Source of the DNA: Rhodocyclaceae bacterium
Lineage (GTDB): Bacteria > Pseudomonadota > Gammaproteobacteria > Burkholderiales > Rhodocyclaceae
Direction: 5' to 3'
NCBI GenBank assembly: GCA_023230455.1
Contig: JALNXH010000020.1
Coordinates: 1-61,898 of the forward strand
Length of the DNA: 61,898 nucleotides
Every line of letters begins with the position of its first letter. Position 1 is the stretch's first letter. Made by a program: the position numbers and the translations under genes. The notes below the pieces were generated by a model. That model made no database searches and was not told where the DNA came from. It saw only the letters and a program-made list of their open reading frames with translations. Shown piece by piece: positions 51,535 to 59,362 of the stretch.

Positions 51535-52382
51535 GCCCGCCGCCTCCGATCGGTAGCGCCGGCACCGCCGTTCTGCAACGCGGCGATACGCTCCACTTCA
51601 CGCGTCAAGTCCGCCAGTGGAGGAATGTTGAAATCGCGTTCCAGGCAGGTCGGCAACGCGCCGCAGCGGCTATAGGCGGCTTCCAGCAACGTCCATACCG
51701 GATCGATCACGGCCGCACCGTGGGTGTCGACCAGTAGCCCGTCGGGCTCCTCGAAGTGGCCCGCGACATGAACGTAGCAGGCTCGCTCCAACGGCAACCG
51801 ATCGAGAAACTCCAGCGCATCGTAGCGGTGATTGACGCTATTCACGTGGATATTGTTGATATCGAGGTGAAACAGGCAATCGGCCTCGGCCACCACGGCG
51901 GAGATGAACTCCGCCTCGCTCATTTCGGCATTCGGCGGAGCGACGTAATAGGAGGCGTTTTCCACCGCGATCCGACACCCGAGGATGTCTTGCGCCTGCC
52001 GGATACGCTGCGCCACCCAATGCACCGCATCGACAGTGAACGGTATGGGCAGCAGATCGTAGAGATGGCCCTCGTCGGAACACCAGGAAAGGTGTTCGGT
52101 ATACAACTCGATGCCGTGCTCCACCATGAACTGCTTAATACGCCGGAGCAGGGTCTGGTCGAGCAGGCCAGGACCGCCGAGGGAAAGCGACAGGCCGTGA
52201 CAGACGAAGGGATAACGTTCCGTAAATGATCGCAGTTCGCGCGCCGCCCGCCCGCCCACCCCGGCCCAGTTTTCCGGAGCCAGCTCAAAAAATTCGATGG
52301 CGGAGGGAATCCCGGCCTTCAGGTCGGGGATGAGTTCCCGCCTGAAGCCGAGCCCGGCCCCGCGTACGCGATGCACAGCCAT
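51531..52382 (-). CDS. DUF692 multinuclear iron oxidative enzyme (MNIO, BufB/HvfB-like)
   Basis: 283 residues, TIM barrel of the MbnB/DUF692 family. Likely iron ligands appear in family order: H62 (C-H-G-L-S-L), E96-H97, E141-N142, H172-x-D174-x-N176, H205/H209, D219/H221. Such enzymes oxidise cysteines in precursor peptides to oxazolone/thioamide or thiooxazole groups that chelate copper. The gene follows the peptide gene by 22 bases and precedes its DUF2063 partner. Confidence 0.95.
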   Translation of the reverse strand: MAVHRVRGAGLGFRRELIPDLKAGIPSAIEFFELAPENWAGVGGRAARELRSFTERYPFVCHGLSLSLGGPGLLDQTLLRRIKQFMVEHGIELYTEHLSWCSDEGHLYDLLPIPFTVDAVHWVAQRIRQAQDILGCRIAVENASYYVAPPNAEMSEAEFISAVVAEADCLFHLDINNIHVNSVNHRYDALEFLDRLPLERACYVHVAGHFEEPDGLLVDTHGAAVIDPVWTLLEAAYSRCGALPTCLERDFNIPPLADLTREVERIAALQNGGAGATDRRRRA

Positions 52383-52404
52383 TTGCAGAACCGCAGAAGA
52401 CGCC

Positions 52405-52755
52405 CTATGTCGTCCCGTCTTTTTTCATTTCCATTTTCTTGCCGGCACCGCAGCTGCCGTCCTTCCTCTTCTCGCCGCCGCAACTGCCGTCCTTTTTCTT
52501 CTCGGCTTTCTTCGCAGCCTTCTTGTCGCCGCACGAGCCGTCCTTCTTTTTCGCCCCGCCGCAGCTACCGTCCATCTTCTTCCCAGCCTCTGGAGTGGCC
52601 TCCATGGTCTTGGCATCGGCCTCGGCCAGCAGATAGCCTGAACTCAGCGTTTGCATGCGGAACGGGTTGTGTTCTGCATGGGCCAGAGGAACAAGCGCGG
52701 CGGATGCCGCAAAAGCCGTACCAACAGCCACGGATAACATAGTCTTTTTCTTCAT
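52405..52755 (-). CDS. Secreted DGSCG-repeat precursor peptide (bufferin/HvfA-like)
   Basis: 116 residues: signal peptide with A-H-A cleavage near 27, then N-P-F-R-M-Q-T-L-S-S-G-Y (29-41), the conserved recognition region of HvfA-like peptides. A lysine-rich low-complexity tail follows with four D-G-S-C-G units (62-66, 72-76, 89-93, 99-103) and a cysteine-less fifth (113-115). Homologs usually carry E-G-K-C-G units whose cysteine is modified by the DUF692 enzyme to bind copper. Each unit holds the only cysteines of the mature chain. GGAGAG precedes the ATG. Confidence 0.88.
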   Translation of the reverse strand: MKKKTMLSVAVGTAFAASAALVPLAHAEHNPFRMQTLSSGYLLAEADAKTMEATPEAGKKMDGSCGGAKKKDGSCGDKKAAKKAEKKKDGSCGGEKRKDGSCGAGKKMEMKKDGTT

Positions 52756-52797
52756 GATTTCTCTCCGTTGTGGTTGAAATTGCCCTTACCGGGCCCA

Positions 52798-52977
52798 TCA
52801 GTCGCTTTGCCTGAACCATGCGGCGCAGGCATCACGAATGAAGCTTAGCTGATGCCGGGCATTGCGACAGCCGGCGCAAAACATCAAATGCAGGTTAAGG
52901 CTCAAACGTTCTCCCACACCCAGTTCACGATCCAGCGCCTGGGACATCAACTCTGCCGCTTCCTTGCAGTTCAGCAT
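52798..52977 (-). CDS. Tiny zinc-finger anti-sigma factor
   Basis: 59 residues with the ZAS zinc motif H-L-M-F-C-A-G-C (H-x3-C-x2-C). There is no membrane helix, so it is a soluble anti-sigma that may itself sense metal or redox state. The ATG shares one base with the sigma stop (TGATG), giving strong coupling. It lies between the sigma and precursor-peptide genes. Confidence 0.85.
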   Translation of the reverse strand: MLNCKEAAELMSQALDRELGVGERLSLNLHLMFCAGCRNARHQLSFIRDACAAWFRQSD

Positions 52978-53549
52978 CACTTGCCCCTCATCGCTGTCGC
53001 GCCGAACCAGCGCAGCGACAGGCATTCGCGCAGGCCCAGACGCGCCCGATGCAGCAGCACCCAACAATTGGACGCGCTGATCGCCAGTTCCTTACAAATT
53101 TCCTCGGTCTCCAGCCCGAGAAACTCGCGCATCATGAAAACCTGGCACGGCTTCGGCGGCAGACCATTGAGGCAAGCCTCGAATACGGCCCAGAACTGGC
53201 TCTGTTCCAAAGCCTGCTCGGGGCCAGCCCAGGCTGTAGGCATCTCCATCCAGTGACCGTCGGCGGCAAAATAATCGCCGCTATCGGTGGTGTCATCGGC
53301 CGGCAGCGCGTCCGTTTCCGGCTCGCGGCGGCGGCGCAATTCGTCGACGATCTTGTTTTTAAGGATGGGAAAAACCCAGGTGGACCAGGCCGCGGCGCCG
53401 TTGAACTGGCCCTGCGCCTCGATCGCCGCCAGCAGGGTTTCCTGCACCGCATCTTCGGCCGCGGCCGAAGAACGCAGTTGCAACTGGGCGAACCGCAACA
53501 GCCGCGGGCGCAGCATTTCCATCTCGGTCTGAACGTTGACTTCGATCAA
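52977..53549 (-). CDS. ECF-type RNA polymerase sigma factor
   Basis: 190 residues with sigma region 2 (A-E-D-A-V-Q-E-T-L-L-A-A, W-V-F-P-I-L-K-N-K-I-V-D) and region 4 (L-P-P-K-P-C-Q-V-F-M-M-R-E-F-L-G-L-E-T-E-E-I). An acidic linker separates them. It heads the metal-peptide operon and probably controls it together with the anti-sigma at 52798-52977. Confidence 0.9.
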   Translation of the reverse strand: MIEVNVQTEMEMLRPRLLRFAQLQLRSSAAAEDAVQETLLAAIEAQGQFNGAAAWSTWVFPILKNKIVDELRRRREPETDALPADDTTDSGDYFAADGHWMEMPTAWAGPEQALEQSQFWAVFEACLNGLPPKPCQVFMMREFLGLETEEICKELAISASNCWVLLHRARLGLRECLSLRWFGATAMRGK

Positions 53550-53577
53550 AACACCCTCTCTCCGGCAGCCGAATCTA

Positions 53578-53605
53578 CTTGAAACCGCCCCATTCCGCCC
53601 CTATG
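53578..53605 (+). promoter_or_regulatory. Heat-shock (sigma-32 type) promoter of hsp20
   Basis: CTTGAAA at 53578-53584, 13-base spacer, CCCCTATG at 53598-53605, matching the sigma-32 consensus CTTGAAA / CCCCATnT with one to two differences. It lies 62 bases before the hsp20 start codon. Confidence 0.65.
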
Positions 53606-53666
53606 TTCGTTCCACGGCTGTCGCATGCAGCCTTTTCTTCCACGTTCAACATCGAAGGAGAACATC

Positions 53667-54080
53667 ATGGCAAACATTGTCCGTCGCGATCCTTTTGACG
53701 ACTTCTTTCGCGGCGTTTTTGCCCGCCCCCTGGATCTCGCCCAGTCCACCGAGGCACCCAGCATCAAGGTCGACGTGAAGGAGCAGGATAACGCCTACGT
53801 CGTCCATGCCGAACTACCCGGCATAAAAAAGGAAGACATCCACGTCAACGTCGATGGTCCGGTGGTCTCGATTTCCGCTGAGCGCAAACAGGAAAAGGAA
53901 GTCAAGGAGGGCGAACGCCTTCTGCGCACCGAGCGCTATTTCGGCAAGGTGTCGCGCAGCTTTCAGCTTGCCCAGGACATCGACGATGGACAGGCTGTGG
54001 CCAAATTCAACGACGGTGTGCTGGAACTGACCCTGCCCAAAAAAGCCGCCACCCAGGCCAAGCGGCTGGTCATCGATTAA
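53667..54080 (+). CDS. Hsp20 / alpha-crystallin small heat-shock protein
   Basis: 137 residues with the alpha-crystallin domain (A-E-L-P-G-I-K-K-E-D-I-H-V, F-N-D-G-V-L-E-L-T-L-P-K). Holds unfolding proteins in a soluble state. ATG 53667 has AAGGAG upstream and a sigma-32 type promoter before it. Confidence 0.95.
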   Translation: MANIVRRDPFDDFFRGVFARPLDLAQSTEAPSIKVDVKEQDNAYVVHAELPGIKKEDIHVNVDGPVVSISAERKQEKEVKEGERLLRTERYFGKVSRSFQLAQDIDDGQAVAKFNDGVLELTLPKKAATQAKRLVID

Positions 54081-54098
54081 GCCTGTTCAACGCCGATC

Positions 54099-54122
54099 GG
54101 CCAGCCGCGTATACGGCTGGCC
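54099..54122 (+). other. Hairpin after hsp20
   Basis: GGCCAGCCG (54099-54107) pairs perfectly with CGGCTGGCC (54114-54122) around CGTATA, 18 bases after the stop. No T run, so termination is uncertain. Confidence 0.5.
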
Positions 54123-54194
54123 AACGCTCTCGGCGGCTGCGGCGCGGCGACGGACCGGTAGAATGGCGCATCGTCCCTACGCGCCTGTACTACC

Positions 54195-55079
54195 ATGAGC
54201 GAAAAAATGCCCTCTCCAGCCAAGGCCGGCATTCTTGCCGAGGCCCTGCCCTACATCCAGAAGTTCCACGGCAAAACCATCGTCATCAAATACGGCGGCA
54301 ACGCCATGACCGACGAGTACCTGAAACAGTGCTTCGCCCGCGACGTGGTGCTGCTCAAGCTGGTCGGAATGAATGTCGTGGTGGTCCACGGCGGCGGCCC
54401 GCAAATCGAAAATCTGCTCAGTCGGGTAGGCAAGAAAGGCGAATTCATCCAAGGCATGCGTGTCACCGACGCCGAAACCATGGAACTGGTCGAAATGGTG
54501 CTCGGCGGCCAGGTGAACAAGGAGGTGGTCAACCTCATCAATCATGCGGGCGGCAAGGCCGTGGGGCTCACCGGCAAGGACGGCAGCTTCATCCGCGCCA
54601 AGAAACTGCTAATGGAAGACATCAATAACCCGGGCGACGTGATCGACGTGGGGCAGGTGGGCGACATCGTTTCCGTGGACCCATCGCTGATCGCCCTGCT
54701 CGATTCAGGCGCCTTCATTCCGGTCATCGCCCCGATCGGCGTGGGCAAAGACGGCGAAACCTATAATATCAACGCCGATGTGGTGGCCGGCAAGATCGCC
54801 GAAGTGCTCAAGGCGGAAAAGCTGGTGCTGCTCACCAACACCCCCGGCGTGCTGGACAAGGAAGGCAAGCTGCTCACCGGCATCACCCCCAGGCAAATCG
54901 ACGATATGGTCGCCGACGGCACCCTCTCCGGCGGCATGCTGCCAAAGATCGGTTCGGCTCTGGATGCGGCCCGCAGCGGGGTGAAGAGCGTGCACATCAT
55001 CGACGGCCGCGTCGAGCATGCGCTACTGCTGGAAATCCTGACCGATGAAGGCGTAGGCACCCTGATCAAGTCGAAGTGA
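54195..55079 (+). CDS. argB: Acetylglutamate kinase
   Basis: 294 residues of the amino-acid kinase fold: K-Y-G-G-N-A-M near 31, V-H-G-G-G-P-Q-I near 65 and N-x-N-A-D near 190. Second step of arginine synthesis, phosphorylating N-acetylglutamate. Start at the ATG of MSEKMPSPAKA. Confidence 0.97.
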   Translation: MSEKMPSPAKAGILAEALPYIQKFHGKTIVIKYGGNAMTDEYLKQCFARDVVLLKLVGMNVVVVHGGGPQIENLLSRVGKKGEFIQGMRVTDAETMELVEMVLGGQVNKEVVNLINHAGGKAVGLTGKDGSFIRAKKLLMEDINNPGDVIDVGQVGDIVSVDPSLIALLDSGAFIPVIAPIGVGKDGETYNINADVVAGKIAEVLKAEKLVLLTNTPGVLDKEGKLLTGITPRQIDDMVADGTLSGGMLPKIGSALDAARSGVKSVHIIDGRVEHALLLEILTDEGVGTLIKSK

Positions 55080-55209
55080 TCCTGACGGCAGCGTTATCGC
55101 GAATTCCCCGCCCATCTGGCGGGACGGATCGATCGCCTCACGTGCGCCGGGGAGGATGGGAGGGAGGCCGTTCAATTGCGCCGCAGGGAACAACATCGGA
55201 GTTCCTTCG

Positions 55210-55845
55210 ATGACGGCACCTGTCTGGCTTTTCGATCTGGACGATACGCTCCACCACGCCAGCACGCATATCTTTCCCCAAATCAACCAGGCCATGACCG
55301 CCTACGTCGCACAGGCATTGAATGTCGACGACGACGAGGCCGATCGTCTGCGCATGGATTACTGGCGACGCTACGGCGCTACGTTGACCGGCCTGATGCG
55401 CCATCACGGTATCGATCCGCATCATTTTCTTCGGCAAACCCATCAGTTCCCCGAGCTGCCACGGCAGCTGGTGTTCGATCGGGCACTGAAAAACGCGCTG
55501 CAACGACTGCGCGGACGCAAGATCGTGTTTTCCAATGCCCCCCGCCATTACGCCGAGGCGGTACTCAGAGCCATGGACATCTACGACTGTTTCGACAGTA
55601 TCTGGTGCCTGGAACGCCTGCGTTTCGTACCCAAACCGTTCCCCGCCGCGTTCCACCGATTGCTACGGCGGGAGGGCATTTCTGCGCGGCGTTGCGTGAT
55701 GGTGGAAGACAGCACCGAAAATCTGCGCACCGCTAAAGCACTGGGGATGCGGACGGTGCTGGTGTCGCGGCAGACCCGGGTACCGTCATGGGTGGATATG
55801 CGACTCAGCTCGGTGCTGGAGCTGCCGCGACGACAGCCCGCCTGA
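55210..55845 (+). CDS. Pyrimidine 5'-nucleotidase-like HAD hydrolase
   Basis: 211 residues of the HAD superfamily: F-D-L-D-D-T-L (nucleophile), F-S-N-A-P-R-H and V-E-D-S-T-E-N. It resembles the YjjG/Sdt1-type pyrimidine nucleotidases that follow argB in many Betaproteobacteria. The ATG 55210 is chosen for the fold start, with CGGAG upstream. Confidence 0.9.
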   Translation: MTAPVWLFDLDDTLHHASTHIFPQINQAMTAYVAQALNVDDDEADRLRMDYWRRYGATLTGLMRHHGIDPHHFLRQTHQFPELPRQLVFDRALKNALQRLRGRKIVFSNAPRHYAEAVLRAMDIYDCFDSIWCLERLRFVPKPFPAAFHRLLRREGISARRCVMVEDSTENLRTAKALGMRTVLVSRQTRVPSWVDMRLSSVLELPRRQPA

Positions 55846-56853
55846 TCAGGCAGCCTCTTTCAGCCAGCGCGCCGCATCCAGCGCGAAATAGCTGAGGATG
55901 CCGTCCGCACCGGCGCGCTTGAACGCCAGCAGCGCTTCCAATGCACAGGCTTTCTCGTCGAGCCAGCCGTTGGCTGCGGCGGCCTTCAGCATGGCGTACT
56001 CGCCGCTCACCTGGTAGGCGTAGGTGGGCACGCCGAACTCATCCTTCACCCGGCGCACGATGTCCAGATAGGGCATGCCGGGTTTGACCATCACCATGTC
56101 GGCACCCTCTTCCAGATCCAGCGCGACTTCGCGCAGCGCTTCGTCGGAATTGGCCGGGTCCATCTGATAGGTGAATTTGTTGCCCTTGCCCAGGTTGGTC
56201 GCCGAACCCACCGCATCGCGGAAGGGGCCGTAGAAGCTCGACGCATATTTTGCCGAGTAGGCGAGGATGCGGGTATGAATCAGCTTCTCGCTATCCAGCG
56301 AAGCGCGGATACAGCCGATGCGGCCGTCCATCATGTCCGATGGGGCGACCACGTCGGCACCGGCGCGTGCATGGCAAAGCGCCTGCTTACGCAACGCTTC
56401 CAGCGTCTCGTCATTGAGTACATAACCGCTCACGTCGATCAAGCCGTCCTGGCCGTGGCTGGTATAGGGATCGAGGGCCACATCGGTGATCACACCGAGT
56501 TCCGGAAATTCCTTCTTCAGCCGCGCCACCACTTCGGGAACCAGGCCTTCCGGGTTCCATGCCTCCGCTGCGGTTTCGCTCTTCTTCGCCGCGCCAATCA
56601 CCGGAAACAAGGCCAGCGCCGGGATGCCCAAAGCAAGCGCCCGCTCCGCCACCGGTAACAACCGGTCCAGGCTGACACGCTCGACACCGGGCATCGAAGC
56701 GACCGCCTCGGTACGGCCACTGCCTTCGAGCACAAACACGGGATAGATGAAATCGCTTGCCGTCAGTACGTTTTCCCGCATCAGGCGGCGAGAAAAATCA
56801 TCACGGCGCATGCGGCGCATGCGCACCTGTGGAAATATGCCTTTGATATTCAT
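55846..56853 (-). CDS. hemB: Delta-aminolevulinate dehydratase (porphobilinogen synthase)
   Basis: 335 residues. The metal-site segment reads D-P-Y-T-S-H-G-Q-D-G, without the three cysteines of zinc enzymes, so it is the Mg-dependent type. V-K-P-G-M holds the Schiff-base lysine. Makes porphobilinogen for heme and cytochromes. ATG 56853 with GAGAGGA upstream. Its upstream region is shared with the candidate small RNA on the other strand. Confidence 0.96.
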   Translation of the reverse strand: MNIKGIFPQVRMRRMRRDDFSRRLMRENVLTASDFIYPVFVLEGSGRTEAVASMPGVERVSLDRLLPVAERALALGIPALALFPVIGAAKKSETAAEAWNPEGLVPEVVARLKKEFPELGVITDVALDPYTSHGQDGLIDVSGYVLNDETLEALRKQALCHARAGADVVAPSDMMDGRIGCIRASLDSEKLIHTRILAYSAKYASSFYGPFRDAVGSATNLGKGNKFTYQMDPANSDEALREVALDLEEGADMVMVKPGMPYLDIVRRVKDEFGVPTYAYQVSGEYAMLKAAAANGWLDEKACALEALLAFKRAGADGILSYFALDAARWLKEAA

Positions 56854-56875
56854 GAATTTAATTTTCCTCTCGGAA

Positions 56876-56904
56876 TTGGAACTTTTGTTTCTGTCGCCTA
56901 TCCT
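56876..56904 (+). promoter_or_regulatory. Sigma-70-like promoter of the candidate small RNA
   Basis: TTGGAA (56876-56881), 17-base spacer, TATCCT (56899-56904). Predicted start near 56911, exactly where the first hairpin begins. Confidence 0.55.
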
Positions 56905-56910
56905 AAAGCC

Positions 56911-57017
56911 TAGACGATGATGAGTCGTCTCCCGCTTCACCTCCCTGAGCGGGTGCCTTAAATCCCCTTAAGGCGTTAACCCCCCGGCATAACCCCTTGG
57001 CCGGGGGTTTCTTTTTT
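56911..57017 (+). ncRNA. Candidate small RNA with C-rich (anti-Shine-Dalgarno) loops
   Basis: About 107 bases that fold as four adjacent stem-loops: AGACGA 56912-56917 / TCGTCT 56925-56930; CCCGCT 56931-56936 / AGCGGG 56948-56953 with loop TCACCTCCCTG; GCCTTAA 56955-56961 / TTAAGGC 56968-56974 with loop ATCCCC; and a terminator, 56978-56988 with 57000-57009, loop with ACCCC, then TTCTTTTTT. Three loops expose C-rich sequence complementary to ribosome binding sites, a feature of RsaE- and NmsR/RcoF-like regulators. A promoter fits the start. No plus-strand gene upstream explains the terminator. Confidence 0.6.
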
Positions 57018-57028
57018 GTCCCGTGGAC

Positions 57029-57046
57029 AAAAAAACCCCTTCGGGG
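57029..57046 (-). terminator. Weak terminator after engB
   Basis: On the minus strand CCCC-GAA-GGGG (57046-57036) is followed by seven T (plus-strand A run 57029-57035). The 4-bp stem is short; with the T run of the opposite small-RNA terminator it also forms a longer imperfect inverted repeat (about 57004-57039). Confidence 0.45.
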
Positions 57047-57068
57047 CCTAGCCGCCCCCATCCCCCGG

Positions 57069-57088
57069 CCCCTTCCCCGGGGAAGGGG
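57069..57088. repeat. Perfect 20-base GC palindrome
   Basis: CCCCTTCCCC followed directly by GGGGAAGGGG. It has no loop, lies 54 bases after the engB stop on that gene's strand, and resembles GC-rich extragenic palindromes. Only one copy seen here. Confidence 0.55.
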
Positions 57089-57141
57089 TGACTGATTTAG
57101 CCGCGCGACTTCGCCCGCGGGATTAAAACCCCTGCCTGCCG

Positions 57142-57762
57142 TTACTCCTGTTTTGGCGTCGGGGGTTGCTCCGGGGTCAGCCAGTTGCCGACCATTTTTT
57201 CCACATCTTCGATACCGGTTTTCTTCAGGCTGGAAAACAATTGCAGGGTGATGTTTCCGCTCAGTCCTTGCGCCACGGCCTTCGCTTCGCACAAGGTCTT
57301 GCTCTGCTCCTGTCGGGTCAGCTTGTCGGATTTGGTCAGCAGACAATGGATCGGCCGCCCTGTGGGGACAAACCAGGCAATCATCTGTCGATCGAGATCG
57401 GTAAAAGGACGGCGCGAATCCATGATCAGCACCAGCCCAGCAAGATTCTCACGACGCGTCAGGTAATGCTCCAGCAGCCCACGCCACTGCCGCCGCACCG
57501 CTTCCGGCACCTGGGCATAACCGTAGCCGGGCAGATCGACCAGCGCGGCGCCATTTTTGAGGCGGAACAGGTTGATCAACTGGGTGCGGCCCGGTGTTTT
57601 TGACACATAGGCGAGGCGAGTATGCCCCGCCAGGGTATTGATGGCCGAAGACTTGCCCGCGTTGGAGCGACCGGCAAAAGCGATTTCGGGCGCCGCGGAA
57701 TACGGCAGGCCGTCCGGGCTGGCAACGGAAATTTCGAATACTGCGTGGCGAAACAGGGACAT
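57142..57762 (-). CDS. engB: Ribosome-biogenesis GTPase EngB (YsxC/YihA)
   Basis: 206 residues: G-R-S-N-A-G-K-S-S P-loop, T-P-G-R-T-Q switch, D-L-P-G-Y-G-Y-A and T-K-S-D-K. Needed for 50S assembly. ATG 57762 is used because it gives the family start M-S-L-F. Divergent from cytochrome c4, a common betaproteobacterial order with hemB. Confidence 0.95.
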   Translation of the reverse strand: MSLFRHAVFEISVASPDGLPYSAAPEIAFAGRSNAGKSSAINTLAGHTRLAYVSKTPGRTQLINLFRLKNGAALVDLPGYGYAQVPEAVRRQWRGLLEHYLTRRENLAGLVLIMDSRRPFTDLDRQMIAWFVPTGRPIHCLLTKSDKLTRQEQSKTLCEAKAVAQGLSGNITLQLFSSLKKTGIEDVEKMVGNWLTPEQPPTPKQE

Positions 57763-57851
57763 GGGTGATCGGGGCGTACCCGATTTGGTCGATGAATGAC
57801 TGGCTGATAGAATATCAGGCTTTTGCAAAACCCCGCTCCGAGGAGTTGTTC

Positions 57852-58496
57852 ATGAAGCGTTTCCTTCTGCCGCTGATTTTTCTCGCTACAACCACGGCGA
57901 CTGCGGTGGTACACGCGGCCGGCAACGCCGCAGACCCGGCGAAAGGCAAGGCTGTAGCCGCCGGTATTTGTGCCGCCTGCCATATGCCCGACGGCAATAG
58001 TGTTATTCCGATGAACCCCAAGCTTGCCGGGCAACACGCCGACTACATCGTCAAACAACTGAAGGACTTCAAGTCTGGCGCCCGAGCCAACCCGATCATG
58101 ATGGGCATGGCTGCCGCGGTGTCCGACGACGACGCCCGCCATGTGGCCGCCTGGTTCGCCTCGCAAACCCAGAAGAGCGAGAAGGAGCGCAGCGCAGACA
58201 GCATCGAGGCCGGCAAGAAAATCTACCGCGCCGGTGTCGCCGCCAAGGGCATCCCCGCCTGCGCAGCCTGCCACGGACCCGCCGGAGCCGGCATTCCCGC
58301 CCAGTATCCGCGCATAGGCGGCCAGTTCCCCGATTACACCGAAACCCAGTTGAAGAGCTTCCGCCTCGCCGGCACCGACCCGAAGGACACCACGGGCCGC
58401 GCCAACGACCCGAACAAGATGATGCGCATGGTCGCCGCGAAGATGAGCGACTACGAAATCAAGGTCGTCTCCGACTACGTCGCCAGCTTGCGCTGA
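57852..58496 (+). CDS. Diheme cytochrome c4
   Basis: 214 residues: signal peptide (about 1-22), two cytochrome c domains each with C-A-A-C-H, and distal methionines in N-P-I-M-M and M-M-R-M-V. Periplasmic electron carrier between bc1 and oxidases or reductases, in this organism possibly also NO reductase. ATG 57852 has GAGGAG. The 3' end overlaps the convergent DUF455 gene by 22 bases. Confidence 0.93.
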   Translation: MKRFLLPLIFLATTTATAVVHAAGNAADPAKGKAVAAGICAACHMPDGNSVIPMNPKLAGQHADYIVKQLKDFKSGARANPIMMGMAAAVSDDDARHVAAWFASQTQKSEKERSADSIEAGKKIYRAGVAAKGIPACAACHGPAGAGIPAQYPRIGGQFPDYTETQLKSFRLAGTDPKDTTGRANDPNKMMRMVAAKMSDYEIKVVSDYVASLR

Positions 58497-59290
58497 TCGA
58501 TCAAAGCCCGCAGTTCCGCTTCGCTGAAGCCCGCCTCCCGGCGGGCTTTTTCGTTCATGGGCGCCGCCGGCCAGGGAGCGCCGTATTCATCGATCAGACG
58601 ACGGAAGGCCGTCTCGGGTTCCAGCCCGCGCTGTGCGCAGAGCACGCGGAACCAGCGGTCGCCGAGGGCGACGTGGCCCACTTCGTCGTGCAGCACGATG
58701 TCCAGCAAGCGTGCGCCGACGATGTCGCCGATCTTTTCCAGCCGACTTTGAATCGGTGGCGTGGCATCGAGACCGCGCGCCTCCATCAGCCGCGGGATCA
58801 ATGCCATGCGCGCCAGCGCGTCGTCAGCCGTAGCGCACGCCAGTTGCCAAAGGCCGTCGTGCGCGGCGAAATCTCCGTAGTCGTGGCCGTAGCCGCGCAG
58901 GTGGTCGCGAAGCAGAGTGAAATGCATCGCCTCCTCGGCCGCGACGGCAATCCAGTCGCCGTAGTACGCGGCCGGGAAATCGCGGAAACGGTAGGCATGG
59001 TCGAGGGCAAGATCGATCGCCGACCATTCGATATGGACGATGGCATGAAACAGCGCGGCACGGCCGCCCGGCGTATGCGGGCTGCGGCGCGGCACTTTCT
59101 GCGGTGCGACCAGCGGCGGGCGCGGCGGATAACCGCGTACGGTCGGCTCTGCGACGACGCCGGCAGCGCCCTCGAAGCGCAATCGAGCGGAGCGCCAATC
59201 CTCGGCAAGATTTCGTACCAAGGCCAATTTGTCCTCCACCACGGCGGCGGCGAGGGCCTTTTCCAAGGCGGCGAAAAGAACTTTGCTCAT
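58475..59290 (-). CDS. DUF455 ferritin-like protein
   Basis: 271 residues with di-iron-type motifs H-I-E-W-S-A-I-D-L-A, E-E-A-M-H-F and D-E-V-G-H-V-A. The DUF455 family is ferritin-like and widely found beside cytochrome or tRNA-modification genes; function unknown. ATG 59290 fits the family start M-S-K-V-L. Confidence 0.88.
   Translation of the reverse strand: MSKVLFAALEKALAAAVVEDKLALVRNLAEDWRSARLRFEGAAGVVAEPTVRGYPPRPPLVAPQKVPRRSPHTPGGRAALFHAIVHIEWSAIDLALDHAYRFRDFPAAYYGDWIAVAAEEAMHFTLLRDHLRGYGHDYGDFAAHDGLWQLACATADDALARMALIPRLMEARGLDATPPIQSRLEKIGDIVGARLLDIVLHDEVGHVALGDRWFRVLCAQRGLEPETAFRRLIDEYGAPWPAAPMNEKARREAGFSEAELRALIDQRKLAT
58527..58551 (+). terminator. Terminator of cytochrome c4 inside the convergent DUF455 gene
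   Basis: AAGCCCGC (58527-58534) pairs with GCGGGCTT (58541-58548), followed by T to 58551, 31 bases after the cytochrome stop and within the last codons of DUF455. Confidence 0.7.
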
Positions 59291-59362
59291 TGAACGCGAT
59301 CGGATGTAAGGTCTGGCCGCCGTTTGCGACCAAAGCATAAGAAACCCACACAGAGGTCCGCC

